Shown one piece after another: positions 35,242 through 43,932 of a DNA stretch of 64,000 nucleotides (its first letter is position 1; each line of letters begins with the position of its first letter). A program made the position numbers and the translations under genes. The notes beneath the pieces were generated by a model. The model saw only the letters and a list, made by a program, of their open reading frames with translations, made no database searches and was not told the origin of the DNA. Location: contig JAEUMQ010000012.1 of assembly GCA_016791425.1 (NCBI GenBank), forward strand, positions 62,001 to 126,000. Reading direction: 5' to 3'. The stretch is from Hyphomonadaceae bacterium. GTDB taxonomy: Bacteria > Pseudomonadota > Alphaproteobacteria > Caulobacterales > Aquidulcibacteraceae.

Positions 35242-37599
35242 CTAGAAGCCCACATTGAGGCGAATGGCCAATTCGCGTGGCCTGCGCATCGCCGCGATCA
35301 CATTCGGCCCGCTCGGCACGCCCCATAGCAGCACTTCCTCGTTGGTGATGTTCTTTGCGATGAACGACACCGTGTAGCGCCCGCTGGGTGAAACCAGCCG
35401 AATGTTGCTGTTCCACAGAGCGTAACCGTCGTCGGAAGTGCCTGGTCCATAGCCGATATCGGAAAAGTACTCATCCGACACCGTCGTATCGACACGCACA
35501 CCAAGCCCCCAGTCACCCAACGCCTGACCGTCGAAGAACTCAAGAAAGGCCGAACCGCTGTTCTCCGGCGCGAAGGTCAGCGGAAAGCCAGCCAGATTGC
35601 AGCTGGTCCCAACCACGATTGCGCCTGCAGGACAAGCAGGCGGATTGGGAAAATCGTCATAGGTTGCGTCGAGATAAGCGTAGCTGAGACCAAACGTGAA
35701 GTGATCGTTGATCCTCCAATTGACGTCGAGCTCGACGCCTTCGCTGGTGACGCTCGCTGCGTTGTCGACGCTGAAAATCGGCACCAGACCGGGCAACTGG
35801 GTGGCGAGCTGCAGGCCTTCGATCTCCATGTGGAACGCCGCCACGTTGAACCGAAGCGCGCCGTCGAGCAGGAGGAGCTTGGCGCCTGCCTCGACGGTCT
35901 TGTTGAGCTCGTGATCGTAGTCGAAATCCACTCCCGCGGCTTCGATCCGGTCGCTGAAGCCGCCCGTCTTGAACCCCTCCGCGTAGGTCACGTAGAGATT
36001 GACGTCCTCGGACACTCTATACTGCAGGGTTGCGGAAGGCGTGAACCGTGACTCCGAACGCGAAGCGTCGGCCAAGCCCCGCGGCAACGGCGGCGCGAAG
36101 GGCCCGAGCGGCGAGCCCGCCGCCAGCGGAACGCCCGGCCGTCCATACTCCTCATAAGAGCGTTCGAACGAGAATTCCTTTTCCTCGTGCGAATAGCGCC
36201 CGCCGAGGATCAGGCGCCAAGCAGCCATATCGACCCGAATCTCTCCGAATGCGGCCACCGTTTCCGTGGATTGCGTCCAGGGCTCATTGTAGCGCAAGAA
36301 GATCGGGGCGCTCAGCAGCGTGATGAAGTTCACGTTGTTCTGCTGGCGGCGATCGAGGTCGCTGTTTTCGTAATAGACGCCGACGAGGAAATCGAAGCGG
36401 TTGAACAGATAATCCGAGGTCAACCGAATTTCCTGGTTGAACGTGTCGTACTTCTCCTGACGATAGGCGCGGAAGGTGCCCGCCGCGCCCATATCGACCC
36501 CACTGAACTGGTGATCGTACGCGTAGCGTTGATAGGCGGACAGCGACGAGAGCGTCCCCAACCCATGGATCTGGTGGTCGACGCGGAAGACTCCAGTCCA
36601 ATTCTCCTGGTCGCGGAAAGGGCAGAATGAACCAATGTTCTCCCCGCCCTGCTGCACCGGTCTCGCATCGAGCGCACCATCGAAGTTCCTGTCCGCGAAG
36701 ATGTCGGTGCAGTCCACGTCGATGCTCCAGTCCGCGACCGGCGTGAAGTTCGGAGACACGTTGCGCAAAGCTGCGACGACCGGCGGAGGCGCGAAATTGA
36801 ACTCGGCCGTGTCGGCCCCATACTCGTTGAAGTGCCCGTAATCCAGCTTCAGGGAGAGCTGCGTGTCGGGTGTCGCGTCCCAGGCCAGCTTGAGGCGGAT
36901 GTTCTCGTCTTCGCGTTGGGGTCCGTCGGGGCCCTCCAACCGATTGATGTAGTACCCGTCGTCGTTGCGATAACGGACGGCGAGGCGCGCGCGGAGCGTG
37001 TCGCTGAGCGGCCCCGACACATGGCCCTGGATCTCCTGGTAATTGCCGACGGTGCTATAGCCTCCGTAAGTGAGGTCGAGGCCGGCGTCGAATTCGTCCG
37101 TCGGGTCCGCCGTGCGCATGATCAGGGCGCCGGCCACCGTGTTCTTGCCGAACAAGGTGCCTTGCGGTCCGCGCAGAACCTCCACGTTCGCAATATCGAA
37201 AAACGAGTCGAGGCTCGCCGCGGCCCGGCCGATATAGATTTCGTCGACGAAACGCCCGACGGATTGCTCGATCGAGTGCGTGATCCCGCCGCCGAGGCCC
37301 CTGATGTACAGGTTGGGCACGATCGTGGTGTTGTTGATCTCGAAGTTGGCCAGGTAGGGCGCGAGATCGCCGATATCGACGATGCCGAGCTCGTTGATCG
37401 TCTCCGACGAAATGGTCGCGACCGACACAGGCACCGTCTGCAGCGACTCCACGCGCTTGGTCGCGGTGACCATGATGTCGTCGACCTGCGGCTCATCGGG
37501 AGCGGCCGTCTGCGCGCGGGCGCTCGTCGCGGCGCCCGCTGCGAATGCAAGCGCCAGCGCGCCTGCTGACGCCCACTTGGCCGTCGCAAATTTACTCAT
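35242..37599 (-). CDS. TonB-dependent outer-membrane receptor
   Basis: 785 residues from the ATG at 37599, which has GGGAGGGAG in front of it; a start seven codons earlier lacks this. It has a signal peptide ending TSARAQ, TonB-box-like DDIMVTATKR, plug LRGPQGTLFGKNTVAG and barrel end LAIRLNVGF. The plug segment LYIRGLGGGITHSIEQSVGRFVDEIYIGRA differs from the other receptors, so a different ligand is expected. It is divergent from the GST/SDR/ALDH operon across 530 bases that contain paired GAATT elements, and is followed by a GST gene on its own strand. This suggests import of an aryl ether or similar substrate of the GSTs. Confidence 0.9.
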   Translation of the reverse strand: MSKFATAKWASAGALALAFAAGAATSARAQTAAPDEPQVDDIMVTATKRVESLQTVPVSVATISSETINELGIVDIGDLAPYLANFEINNTTIVPNLYIRGLGGGITHSIEQSVGRFVDEIYIGRAAASLDSFFDIANVEVLRGPQGTLFGKNTVAGALIMRTADPTDEFDAGLDLTYGGYSTVGNYQEIQGHVSGPLSDTLRARLAVRYRNDDGYYINRLEGPDGPQREDENIRLKLAWDATPDTQLSLKLDYGHFNEYGADTAEFNFAPPPVVAALRNVSPNFTPVADWSIDVDCTDIFADRNFDGALDARPVQQGGENIGSFCPFRDQENWTGVFRVDHQIHGLGTLSSLSAYQRYAYDHQFSGVDMGAAGTFRAYRQEKYDTFNQEIRLTSDYLFNRFDFLVGVYYENSDLDRRQQNNVNFITLLSAPIFLRYNEPWTQSTETVAAFGEIRVDMAAWRLILGGRYSHEEKEFSFERSYEEYGRPGVPLAAGSPLGPFAPPLPRGLADASRSESRFTPSATLQYRVSEDVNLYVTYAEGFKTGGFSDRIEAAGVDFDYDHELNKTVEAGAKLLLLDGALRFNVAAFHMEIEGLQLATQLPGLVPIFSVDNAASVTSEGVELDVNWRINDHFTFGLSYAYLDATYDDFPNPPACPAGAIVVGTSCNLAGFPLTFAPENSGSAFLEFFDGQALGDWGLGVRVDTTVSDEYFSDIGYGPGTSDDGYALWNSNIRLVSPSGRYTVSFIAKNITNEEVLLWGVPSGPNVIAAMRRPRELAIRLNVGF

Positions 37600-37930
37600 T
37601 CTCTCCCTCCCGACATTCAACTACAGTCCCCTTCGCGAGCCGGCCGCCGCCCGCCGCAGCGGAGCCCGCGTCCGACTCGCGAAAGAGAGAACGGCCTATG
37701 AGGTCCCCGCCGGTCAAAGCGCTCGGTCTTCGCCGCCCGCAAACCGCCGACGGCTGCAGCCCTGCGGCCTGCCGGCCGCACGCCTCTTCCGTCGCGCAGA
37801 CTGCTCAGCGCGCAGCGCCTGGATCGGCGGTCTGAGCAGCGGCGACGGCCATCAACGTCGCATCGACCTTCCCCTATCGCGGCCTTTCTTTCTCTTGTTG
37901 CCTGAAGTGTCAGGCATTCGCCGGGGACGA

Positions 37931-37951
37931 GGAATTAGAATTCGTTCGAAC
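37931..37951 (+). promoter_or_regulatory. GAATT operator-like element, left copy
   Basis: GGAATTAGAATTC followed by GTTCGAAC. The core GAATT-AG-AATTC is a perfect short palindrome, and TTCGAA follows as a second one. It is nearly identical, inverted, to 38037-38057, and similar to 4434-4451. Confidence 0.5.
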
Positions 37952-38036
37952 CGTTTGATTTTTTTTCCATTGCTCGGCACCGGGAGGGCGCCTTGTGCGG
38001 CGCAGAGCGATCTCTTGTCGGAATAAAATTCAACGA

Positions 38037-38057
38037 GTTCGACGAAATTCTAATTCC
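38037..38057 (-). promoter_or_regulatory. GAATT operator-like element, right copy
   Basis: Read on the minus strand it begins GGAATTAGAATTTCGTCGAAC, sharing the first 12 bases and the CGAAC end with the left copy. The two face each other about 85 bases apart, which suits a regulator that acts on both divergent promoters or loops the DNA. Confidence 0.5.
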
Positions 38058-38131
38058 GCCCCGCCCTTTCTCTCTTGAACATCGGCGTCGCCCGTCGCGG
38101 ACGCACTTCAGGCCACAGAGATCGCGCGCTT

Positions 38132-38962
38132 ATGCTGGAACTTTATCATCACGGCTCATCTGTCTGCGCCGCAAAGGTCCGCTTCGCGCTCGCGCAGAAG
38201 AATGTGCACGTCGACACGCTGCACTATGTCGACATCCTCAAGGGCGAACAATTTGATCCCGCCTTCCTGCGGATCAACCCGAAGGCGGTCGTTCCCTCGC
38301 TGGTGCATGACGGCCGGGTGGTCAACGAATCCACCGTGATCTGCGAGTACGTGAACGACGTCTTTCCCGGCCCCTCGCTCGCGCCGAAGGACCCATACGC
38401 GCGTTCGAAGATGCTCATCTGGACCAAGATCGTCGACGAGCAGCTGCACCCGGCCTGCGCCGAACTGACCTTCGTGTGCTGCCACCGCCACATCATCAGC
38501 CGACTCGGCGACGAGGGGCTGGAACAGTTCCTCGACAACACGCCCGCGGATTCCGTGACCACCACATGGAAGCGCCGCAAGCGCGAAATCGTGCGCATGG
38601 GCTTCGACGCGCCGGGCATCAAGGACACGATCCGGCTCTACGACAAGATCCTCAAGCGAATGGAAGCAGCCCTCGCCGAGGGCGCGTGGCTCGCCGGCGA
38701 CGCCTTCTCCCTGGCCGACATTGCGGTGGCGCCCTACGTAAATCGGCTGGACATGATGAGCATGGCGGGCATGTGGGCCGGCGGAAGACTTCCGCGCGTT
38801 GAGGACTGGTTCTCCCGGATCAAGGCGCTGCCGTCGTTCAAGTCCGCATTTCTCGACTGGTGCCCGGAAGAGCTGACGAACGATCTGAAACGATATGGCG
38901 AGCGGAGCTGGCCGGCGGTCCGGGACATCATCTCGACATATGGAGGCGATGCGAATGGGTAG
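38132..38962 (+). CDS. glutathione S-transferase family protein, LigF (beta-etherase)-like
   Basis: 276 residues. The N-terminal domain has YHHGSSVCAAKVRFALAQKN, NPKAVVPSLVHDGRVV and NESTVICEYVNDVFP; then MLIWTKIVDEQLHPACAEL and a long helical domain ending FLDWCPEEL. From memory, the stretches ESTVICEY..DVFP and WTK.VDE are also seen in the beta-etherase LigF of Sphingobium, which cleaves beta-aryl ethers with glutathione. The neighbours (SDR like a C-alpha dehydrogenase, then aldehyde dehydrogenase) make the same chemistry a good hypothesis. The start at 38132 gives a normal N-terminus; the ribosome site is weak. Other GST substrates, such as halides or epoxides, are possible. Confidence 0.8.
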   Translation: MLELYHHGSSVCAAKVRFALAQKNVHVDTLHYVDILKGEQFDPAFLRINPKAVVPSLVHDGRVVNESTVICEYVNDVFPGPSLAPKDPYARSKMLIWTKIVDEQLHPACAELTFVCCHRHIISRLGDEGLEQFLDNTPADSVTTTWKRRKREIVRMGFDAPGIKDTIRLYDKILKRMEAALAEGAWLAGDAFSLADIAVAPYVNRLDMMSMAGMWAGGRLPRVEDWFSRIKALPSFKSAFLDWCPEELTNDLKRYGERSWPAVRDIISTYGGDANG

Positions 38963-39713
38963 AATGCACAACAAGGTCGCCATCGTCACGGGCGCCGCGC
39001 AAGGCATCGGCAGGGTTTATGCCAAAGCCCTCGCCGCAGAAGGCGCCAAGGTGGTCGTCACCGACATCCAGGATCCTTCCAGGACCGTGCAGGCCATCGA
39101 AAGCGCCGGCGGCAAGGCCCTGGGCCTGATCACCGACGTCACCTCCAACGCCTCGCTCACGGCGATGACCGCCGAGGCCGAAAGCGCCTTCGGTCCCATC
39201 GAGATTCTCGTCAACAACGCCGCTGTGTTCGCGACGCTCCAGCTGAGGCCGTTCACCGAGATCGGCGAGGAAGAATGGGACCTCGTCATGCGCGTGAACG
39301 TGCGCGGCCCCTTCCAGGCCGCCAAGGCGGTGCTGCCCAGCATGCGCAAGAACGGGCGCGGCAAGATCATCAACATCTCCTCCGGCACCGTGCTCCGAGG
39401 AGCGCCGGGCTTTCTTCATTACGTCACTTCAAAGGGCGCCGTCCTGGCGCAATCCAGAAGCCTTTCGCGCGAGCTCGCCAAGGACAATGTCTGCGTCAAC
39501 ACGATCATCATCGGGTTCACGGAAAGCGAAGGCGTCAAGGCCCATCAGGAATTGATGGCTAAGGTGAAGGGGCCGACTCTTCAGATGCGCGCCATCGCTC
39601 GCGACATGGTTCCGCAGGACATCGTCGGCACGCTGCTCTACCTCGCGAGCGAGGACAGCGATTTCGTCACTGGGCAAAGCGTCAATGTCGACGGCGGCGC
39701 GCTGAACCAATGA
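38955..39713 (+). CDS. short-chain dehydrogenase/reductase
   Basis: 252 residues. TGAAQGIG cofactor motif, NNAAVFA, catalytic Ser in NISSGTVL, and Tyr/Lys in YVTSKG; the end GQSVNVDGGALNQ is classical. The ATG at 38955 follows GGAGG with good spacing and overlaps the last 8 bases of the GST gene, so the two are co-translated. In beta-aryl-ether catabolism a C-alpha SDR makes the ketone that the GST then cleaves; that order would fit, though sequence alone does not show it. Many other alcohols are possible. Confidence 0.85.
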   Translation: MGRMHNKVAIVTGAAQGIGRVYAKALAAEGAKVVVTDIQDPSRTVQAIESAGGKALGLITDVTSNASLTAMTAEAESAFGPIEILVNNAAVFATLQLRPFTEIGEEEWDLVMRVNVRGPFQAAKAVLPSMRKNGRGKIINISSGTVLRGAPGFLHYVTSKGAVLAQSRSLSRELAKDNVCVNTIIIGFTESEGVKAHQELMAKVKGPTLQMRAIARDMVPQDIVGTLLYLASEDSDFVTGQSVNVDGGALNQ

Positions 39714-39810
39714 ACGCGGCCCTCAGCGCCGAGCGACGCGGGCCGGCGCCTGCACCCCCAATGCGCCGCGTCGGTCGCGACGACGCGGCAACGCTCGACG
39801 AGGAACGATC

Positions 39811-41235
39811 ATGGAGGCGATGAAACTTTGGATCGGCGGAGCCTGGCGGGAGGCCGCCGGCCGCGAGACGTTCGAAGACCTCAATCCCCTCGACGACAGG
39901 CGCTACGCCGTCGCCGCCCGAGGAACCGCGGAGGACGTCGACAGCGCAGTCCATGCAGCGCGCGAGTCGTTCAAGACCTATGGACGCTCCACGCCGAAGG
40001 ACCGCGAAGCGTGGCTCCTGAAGACCGCCGACATTCTTGCGCAGCGCCGCCAGGAGATCGTCGATTGCCTCATCGACGAGATCGGCTCTCCGATCGGAAA
40101 GGCGAATTTCGAGTTCGAGAAGGGCTTGACCATGATGCGCGCCGCGGCCGGTCTGACGCGGCAGGTGCGCGGCGAAACCTTTCAGTCGGACGCCCCGGGC
40201 ACATGGTCCATGTCCATTCGCAGTCCGCTCGGCGTCGTCGCATGCATCACTCCGTTCAACGTGCCCTTCATCAAGACCTCCCGGATGACGGGCAACGCGC
40301 TGGCGACCGGCAACACCGTCGTCCTGCTCGCTTCGGAGTTCGCTCCACGGCTTGCCGCCTTGGTGACGGAGGCTTACGCGGAAGCGGGCCTGCCTGCCGG
40401 GGCGCTCAATCTGGTCACGGGGTTCGGCCATGAGATCGGCGATCGCCTGACCAGCCATCGCGACGTCGATTTCGTCACGTTCACCGGCTCGTCCGTCGTC
40501 GGTCAGCACATCGCCGAGATTTGTGCGCGCAATCGAACCCCGCTCACGCTCGAGCTCGGCGGTAAGAGTCCGACGCTCATCCTGCGCGACGCCGACCTTG
40601 CGGCGGCCGTGCCGATGGCGGTGCGCTCGATGTTTCTCTATTCGGGCCAGGCGTGCATCGCGTCGAGTCGGTTCTACGTCGAAAAACCCCTCTATGATGC
40701 GTTTACGGAAACGTTCGCCGCCGCCGCGGGCAGGCTCGGCATGGGCGATCTGCGCGATCCGAGCACGGTCATCGGACCGATCATCTCCGTACGTCAGCGC
40801 GACCGGGTGAAGGCCCATATCTCCGACGCCGTAAGCAAGGGGGCCACGCTCCTCGCTGGCGGCGACTGGGACGGGAACAGGTGCCGACCGACGGTGCTCT
40901 GCGGAGTAAAGACGAGCATGGCCGTCTGCAAGGAAGAGACGTTCGGGCCCGTCACATCGCTCTATCCCGTCGACAGCTTCGAAGAAGGCTTATCGCTCGC
41001 CAACGACACCCGATACGGCCTGTCGTCCGCCATCTACACGAAGGACCTCTCCAAGGCCTTGCGCTACGCGGAAGAGATCGGCGCGGGGATGTGCCACGTC
41101 AACGGACCGACCATCCAGGACGAGCCGCACATTCCGTTCGGCGGCAAAGGGGACAGCGGCTTCGGGCGCGAAGGAACCGACGCCGACCTTCAAGCCATGA
41201 CCACGTTGAAATGGGTGACTGTGCACGTGTCGTGA
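39811..41235 (+). CDS. aldehyde dehydrogenase (vanillin/benzaldehyde or lactaldehyde type)
   Basis: 474 residues of the ALDH superfamily: PFNVPFIKTSRM (substrate/NAD region), FTGSSVVGQHIAE, catalytic Glu in LELGGKSPTLIL, catalytic Cys near 281 in SGQACIASSRFYVE, and KEETFGPV and PFGGKGDSGFGREG. It is closest in style to vanillin and benzaldehyde dehydrogenases. The first residue can be the ATG at 39811 (GAGGAACG before it). It is the third gene of the operon after GST and SDR, 97 bases downstream. An aromatic aldehyde from ether cleavage is a likely substrate; lactaldehyde from rhamnulose-1-phosphate cleavage is a second option. Confidence 0.9.
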   Translation: MEAMKLWIGGAWREAAGRETFEDLNPLDDRRYAVAARGTAEDVDSAVHAARESFKTYGRSTPKDREAWLLKTADILAQRRQEIVDCLIDEIGSPIGKANFEFEKGLTMMRAAAGLTRQVRGETFQSDAPGTWSMSIRSPLGVVACITPFNVPFIKTSRMTGNALATGNTVVLLASEFAPRLAALVTEAYAEAGLPAGALNLVTGFGHEIGDRLTSHRDVDFVTFTGSSVVGQHIAEICARNRTPLTLELGGKSPTLILRDADLAAAVPMAVRSMFLYSGQACIASSRFYVEKPLYDAFTETFAAAAGRLGMGDLRDPSTVIGPIISVRQRDRVKAHISDAVSKGATLLAGGDWDGNRCRPTVLCGVKTSMAVCKEETFGPVTSLYPVDSFEEGLSLANDTRYGLSSAIYTKDLSKALRYAEEIGAGMCHVNGPTIQDEPHIPFGGKGDSGFGREGTDADLQAMTTLKWVTVHVS

Positions 41236-41299
41236 TCGACGAGCGTAATCCTGACGTCCGGATGACAAGCGACCCGGCAAAAAATAGGGAGAAGTGATC

Positions 41300-42400
41300 A
41301 TGGCAAACGCTGACAAGCCCGTCCTGCTGGTCGGAAGCGTTCCCTGCCAAACCGCAGAGGAAACGTTCCGCACCGTCGCCCCGATCCTTGGAGATCTTGC
41401 GATCGGTCTCTCCGATGGGGAGATCGACGCGCGGCGGTACTGGGTCATGTACATCTCGCTCAATACCTGGAGCAAACACCCGGATCTCGAGGTGGTCAGG
41501 CCGGTGCTTGAATACGCCCCGCGCGGGTTGGGGTTGCCGGAATGGCTTCCTGCCGGCTACCACGCCTTGCCGTGGTGGGCGCCGAAGGCCGGCGTGACCA
41601 AGCTCTCGTCGATCAAGACGCTTGGATACCCAGCGGAGGCCGCGGCCTCGTACCGGACGTTCCGGCGGCTGCGCGACGAGGGTCTGATCCCGCGCGACGC
41701 CCGCTTCCAGCAATGCCTGCCGTTTCCGGACGACGCGGTGCGCTTGTTCACCAATACCGCTCGCAGCATGAGCATGATGGTGGACGGATACATCGATGTC
41801 ATGAAACGCGACGTCGCCAGCCTATGCGAGGCGATCCCGCACGAGGATCTGGTGCTGCAATGGGATATCAACTGGGAAACAATCGCGATCGAGCACGGCG
41901 ATCACCTACCGGATATGCCGCCCATGCAGTTCAACCCGGACGGGCACCCACTGGAGCGCTTCGCTCGCTATGTCGGCGAGTTGAACGCATCGATCCCGGC
42001 GCCGGTCCGGGTCGGCCTGCACTTGTGCTACGGCGATTTCCACCACAAGCACTTTCTGGATCCGACGGACTTGGCGGCCAGCGTGACAATGGCCAACAAG
42101 GCCGTGGAGGTTTCTACCCGCCCGATTGACTACATTCACCTCGCCGTCCCGCGTCATCGGAGCGACGACACATACTTCGAGCCGCTTCGCGACCTCCGAA
42201 TCGGCGACGCCACCGTTTACGCCGGCCTCGTCCACTACACCGACGGCGTTGCGGGCAGCCTCAAGCGGCTGGCGACGCTCAAGCGGCACTTCAGCGGATC
42301 GATCGGCGTGGCGACCGAGTGCGGTCTCGGCCACCGCCAGAAGGACCAGGATCTCGTCACGCTGCTGAAGATCCATCGGGACGTCGCTGCGGAGATTTAG
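41300..42400 (+). CDS. MetE/UROD-like protein (cobalamin-independent methyltransferase fold)
   Basis: 366 residues. A MetE-type zinc site can be read: H-x-C in VGLHLCYGDFHHKH and a late Cys in GVATECGLGHRQ, with the barrel strand VLQWDINWE between. This is the pattern of the catalytic domain of cobalamin-independent methionine synthase and related methyltransferases, without the N-terminal MetE half. It might move a methyl group from a methoxylated aromatic, or be a distant homologue with another job. The start ATG at 41300 follows GGGAGAA. Position four in the GST-SDR-ALDH-MFS operon suggests a role in the same pathway, such as O-demethylation, but this is inferred from context only. Confidence 0.65.
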   Translation: MANADKPVLLVGSVPCQTAEETFRTVAPILGDLAIGLSDGEIDARRYWVMYISLNTWSKHPDLEVVRPVLEYAPRGLGLPEWLPAGYHALPWWAPKAGVTKLSSIKTLGYPAEAAASYRTFRRLRDEGLIPRDARFQQCLPFPDDAVRLFTNTARSMSMMVDGYIDVMKRDVASLCEAIPHEDLVLQWDINWETIAIEHGDHLPDMPPMQFNPDGHPLERFARYVGELNASIPAPVRVGLHLCYGDFHHKHFLDPTDLAASVTMANKAVEVSTRPIDYIHLAVPRHRSDDTYFEPLRDLRIGDATVYAGLVHYTDGVAGSLKRLATLKRHFSGSIGVATECGLGHRQKDQDLVTLLKIHRDVAAEI

Positions 42401-42483
42401 GCCCTCGGAGACTTGTGCGAGGCCCTATCTGTGCACGTGTCGTGGTCGAAGGCCCGCGCGGTCGCAAGCAGAGGGATGACGAC

Positions 42484-43749
42484 GTGACAGAGGCGGCGTT
42501 GGCGACGAAAGCGCATCCGGACTCCCGCCCGATGGATGCGAGATATGCGCGGCGTCTGATCGTGATCCTGACGATCACGTTTGGGATCGTCTTCTTCGAC
42601 CGCAACGCGATGAATTTTCTTGCGCCCTTTGTGGCCGCAGAGCTGCACTTGAACAACACGCAGATCAGCGCGCTCACCGCGGTCCTCGCCTTGACGTGGG
42701 CGATCTCGGGGCTGGTGGTGGGAAGGGTCGCGGATGTGGGCGGCCGGCGCAAAGTCATCCTGATCGCGTGCGTCGTGCTGTTTGCGGTTTCGTCCTTCTT
42801 AAGCGGCTTGGCGACGTCGTTCATCATGCTGGCGGGGGCGCGGCTCCTCATGGGCGCTTCGGAGGGCGGCGTCTTGCCCGTCTCCCAGACCTTCGTGGCT
42901 TTGGAGACCAGCGAGCGGAGCCGCGGCCTCTTCATGGGGCTCGTGCAAAACTTCGGAACGCACTTGTTGGGCTCATTCGCCGCGCCCCTCATCCTGGTCG
43001 CCATCGCGGAAGCCTGGGGGTGGCGGCCGGCGTTCTTTGTCGCCGGGGTGCCCGGGCTAGTGTGCGCCATCCTGATCGCGATCTTCGTGCGCGAGCCGGC
43101 GCGATCGGGCGAGGCGCTTCAAGCGAGCGACTCGACCGGCATCAGCATCCGGCAAGCGCTCTCGAGCCGGAACCTCTTCGTCTGCGTTGCGCTCGCCACA
43201 TTGATGATCTGCTGGATCGCGCTCGGATGGATATTCTACCCGCTCTACATGACGCAGATTCGCGCGTTCACGCCGACGGCCATGAGCGTGCAGATGAGCG
43301 TGCTCGGTCTGTCGGCAGTGGCAGGCTCCTTCTTGATACCGGGCCTGTCCGATCGGCTTGGGCGCAAGCCGGTTCTGGCCGTGTGCTGCGCGATCGGAAT
43401 CGCGTGCCCGCTGGCGGCGCTCTACTTTCAAGGCTCCTTCTGGGCGCTCGCGGCGATCATCGCCGCGGGATGGCTGTGCGCGTCGGGAACCTTCCCGCTC
43501 TTCATCTCCATCGTGCCGTCAGAAAGCGTTCCGGCCTCCGCGATGGCGACGGCGATCGGACTCATGCTCGGCGTGGGCGAGGTTTTCGGCGGATTCTTAG
43601 GCCCGATCGGCGCAGGCATGAGCGCCGACAAGTTCGGTTTGGCGGCGCCTCTTTGGATACAGTTCGCGTTGGCCTTGGCGGCCGGCCTCCTGGCGCTGTT
43701 CCTTTTGGAAACGGCACCGATCGCCAAGGCGCGCGCGCCCAAGCCCTAG
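42484..43749 (+). CDS. MFS transporter
   Basis: 421 residues from a GTG at 42484 (AGAGGGAT upstream); the ATG at 42532 lacks a site. Twelve membrane spans, with loop GRVADVGGRRKVILIA after span two and GLSDRLGRKPVLAV in the second half; FFDRNAMNFLAP at the N-terminus is typical of the anion:cation symporter group that carries aromatic acids and hexuronates. It closes the GST-SDR-ALDH-MetE operon, so it probably imports the pathway substrate or exports an aromatic acid. Confidence 0.85.
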   Translation: MTEAALATKAHPDSRPMDARYARRLIVILTITFGIVFFDRNAMNFLAPFVAAELHLNNTQISALTAVLALTWAISGLVVGRVADVGGRRKVILIACVVLFAVSSFLSGLATSFIMLAGARLLMGASEGGVLPVSQTFVALETSERSRGLFMGLVQNFGTHLLGSFAAPLILVAIAEAWGWRPAFFVAGVPGLVCAILIAIFVREPARSGEALQASDSTGISIRQALSSRNLFVCVALATLMICWIALGWIFYPLYMTQIRAFTPTAMSVQMSVLGLSAVAGSFLIPGLSDRLGRKPVLAVCCAIGIACPLAALYFQGSFWALAAIIAAGWLCASGTFPLFISIVPSESVPASAMATAIGLMLGVGEVFGGFLGPIGAGMSADKFGLAAPLWIQFALALAAGLLALFLLETAPIAKARAPKP

Positions 43750-43932
43750 GCGAAAAGCCGCACACCGCCGCACGCACGCCGCCTTCCGCCGCCCGTGCGG
43801 CGCCGCCTTGTGCGGCCGGGGCGCACGGCCTCGCGTCATCAGGAGGACCGCCGCCGATCTCCGGCCCGCAGGCAATCTCGATCTTCCGCTCAGGATCGGG
43901 CTACAAAGCGGTGCTGTGGAGGAGACGGCAAG

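Larger units (their letters stand above)
37600..38131. promoter_or_regulatory. divergent control region between receptor and GST operon
   Basis: No credible coding sequence. It holds two GAATT-type elements, at 37931-37951 and 38037-38057, and a further looser match at 38020-38031 (GGAATAAAATTC). The sites are in an AT-rich island (37930-38060), the likely position of both promoters. Confidence 0.5.

Noticed and set aside
37600-38131. Small genes in the AT-rich divergent region
   Set aside because: Short frames have no ribosome sites or protein-like content; the region is better explained as promoters and operators.
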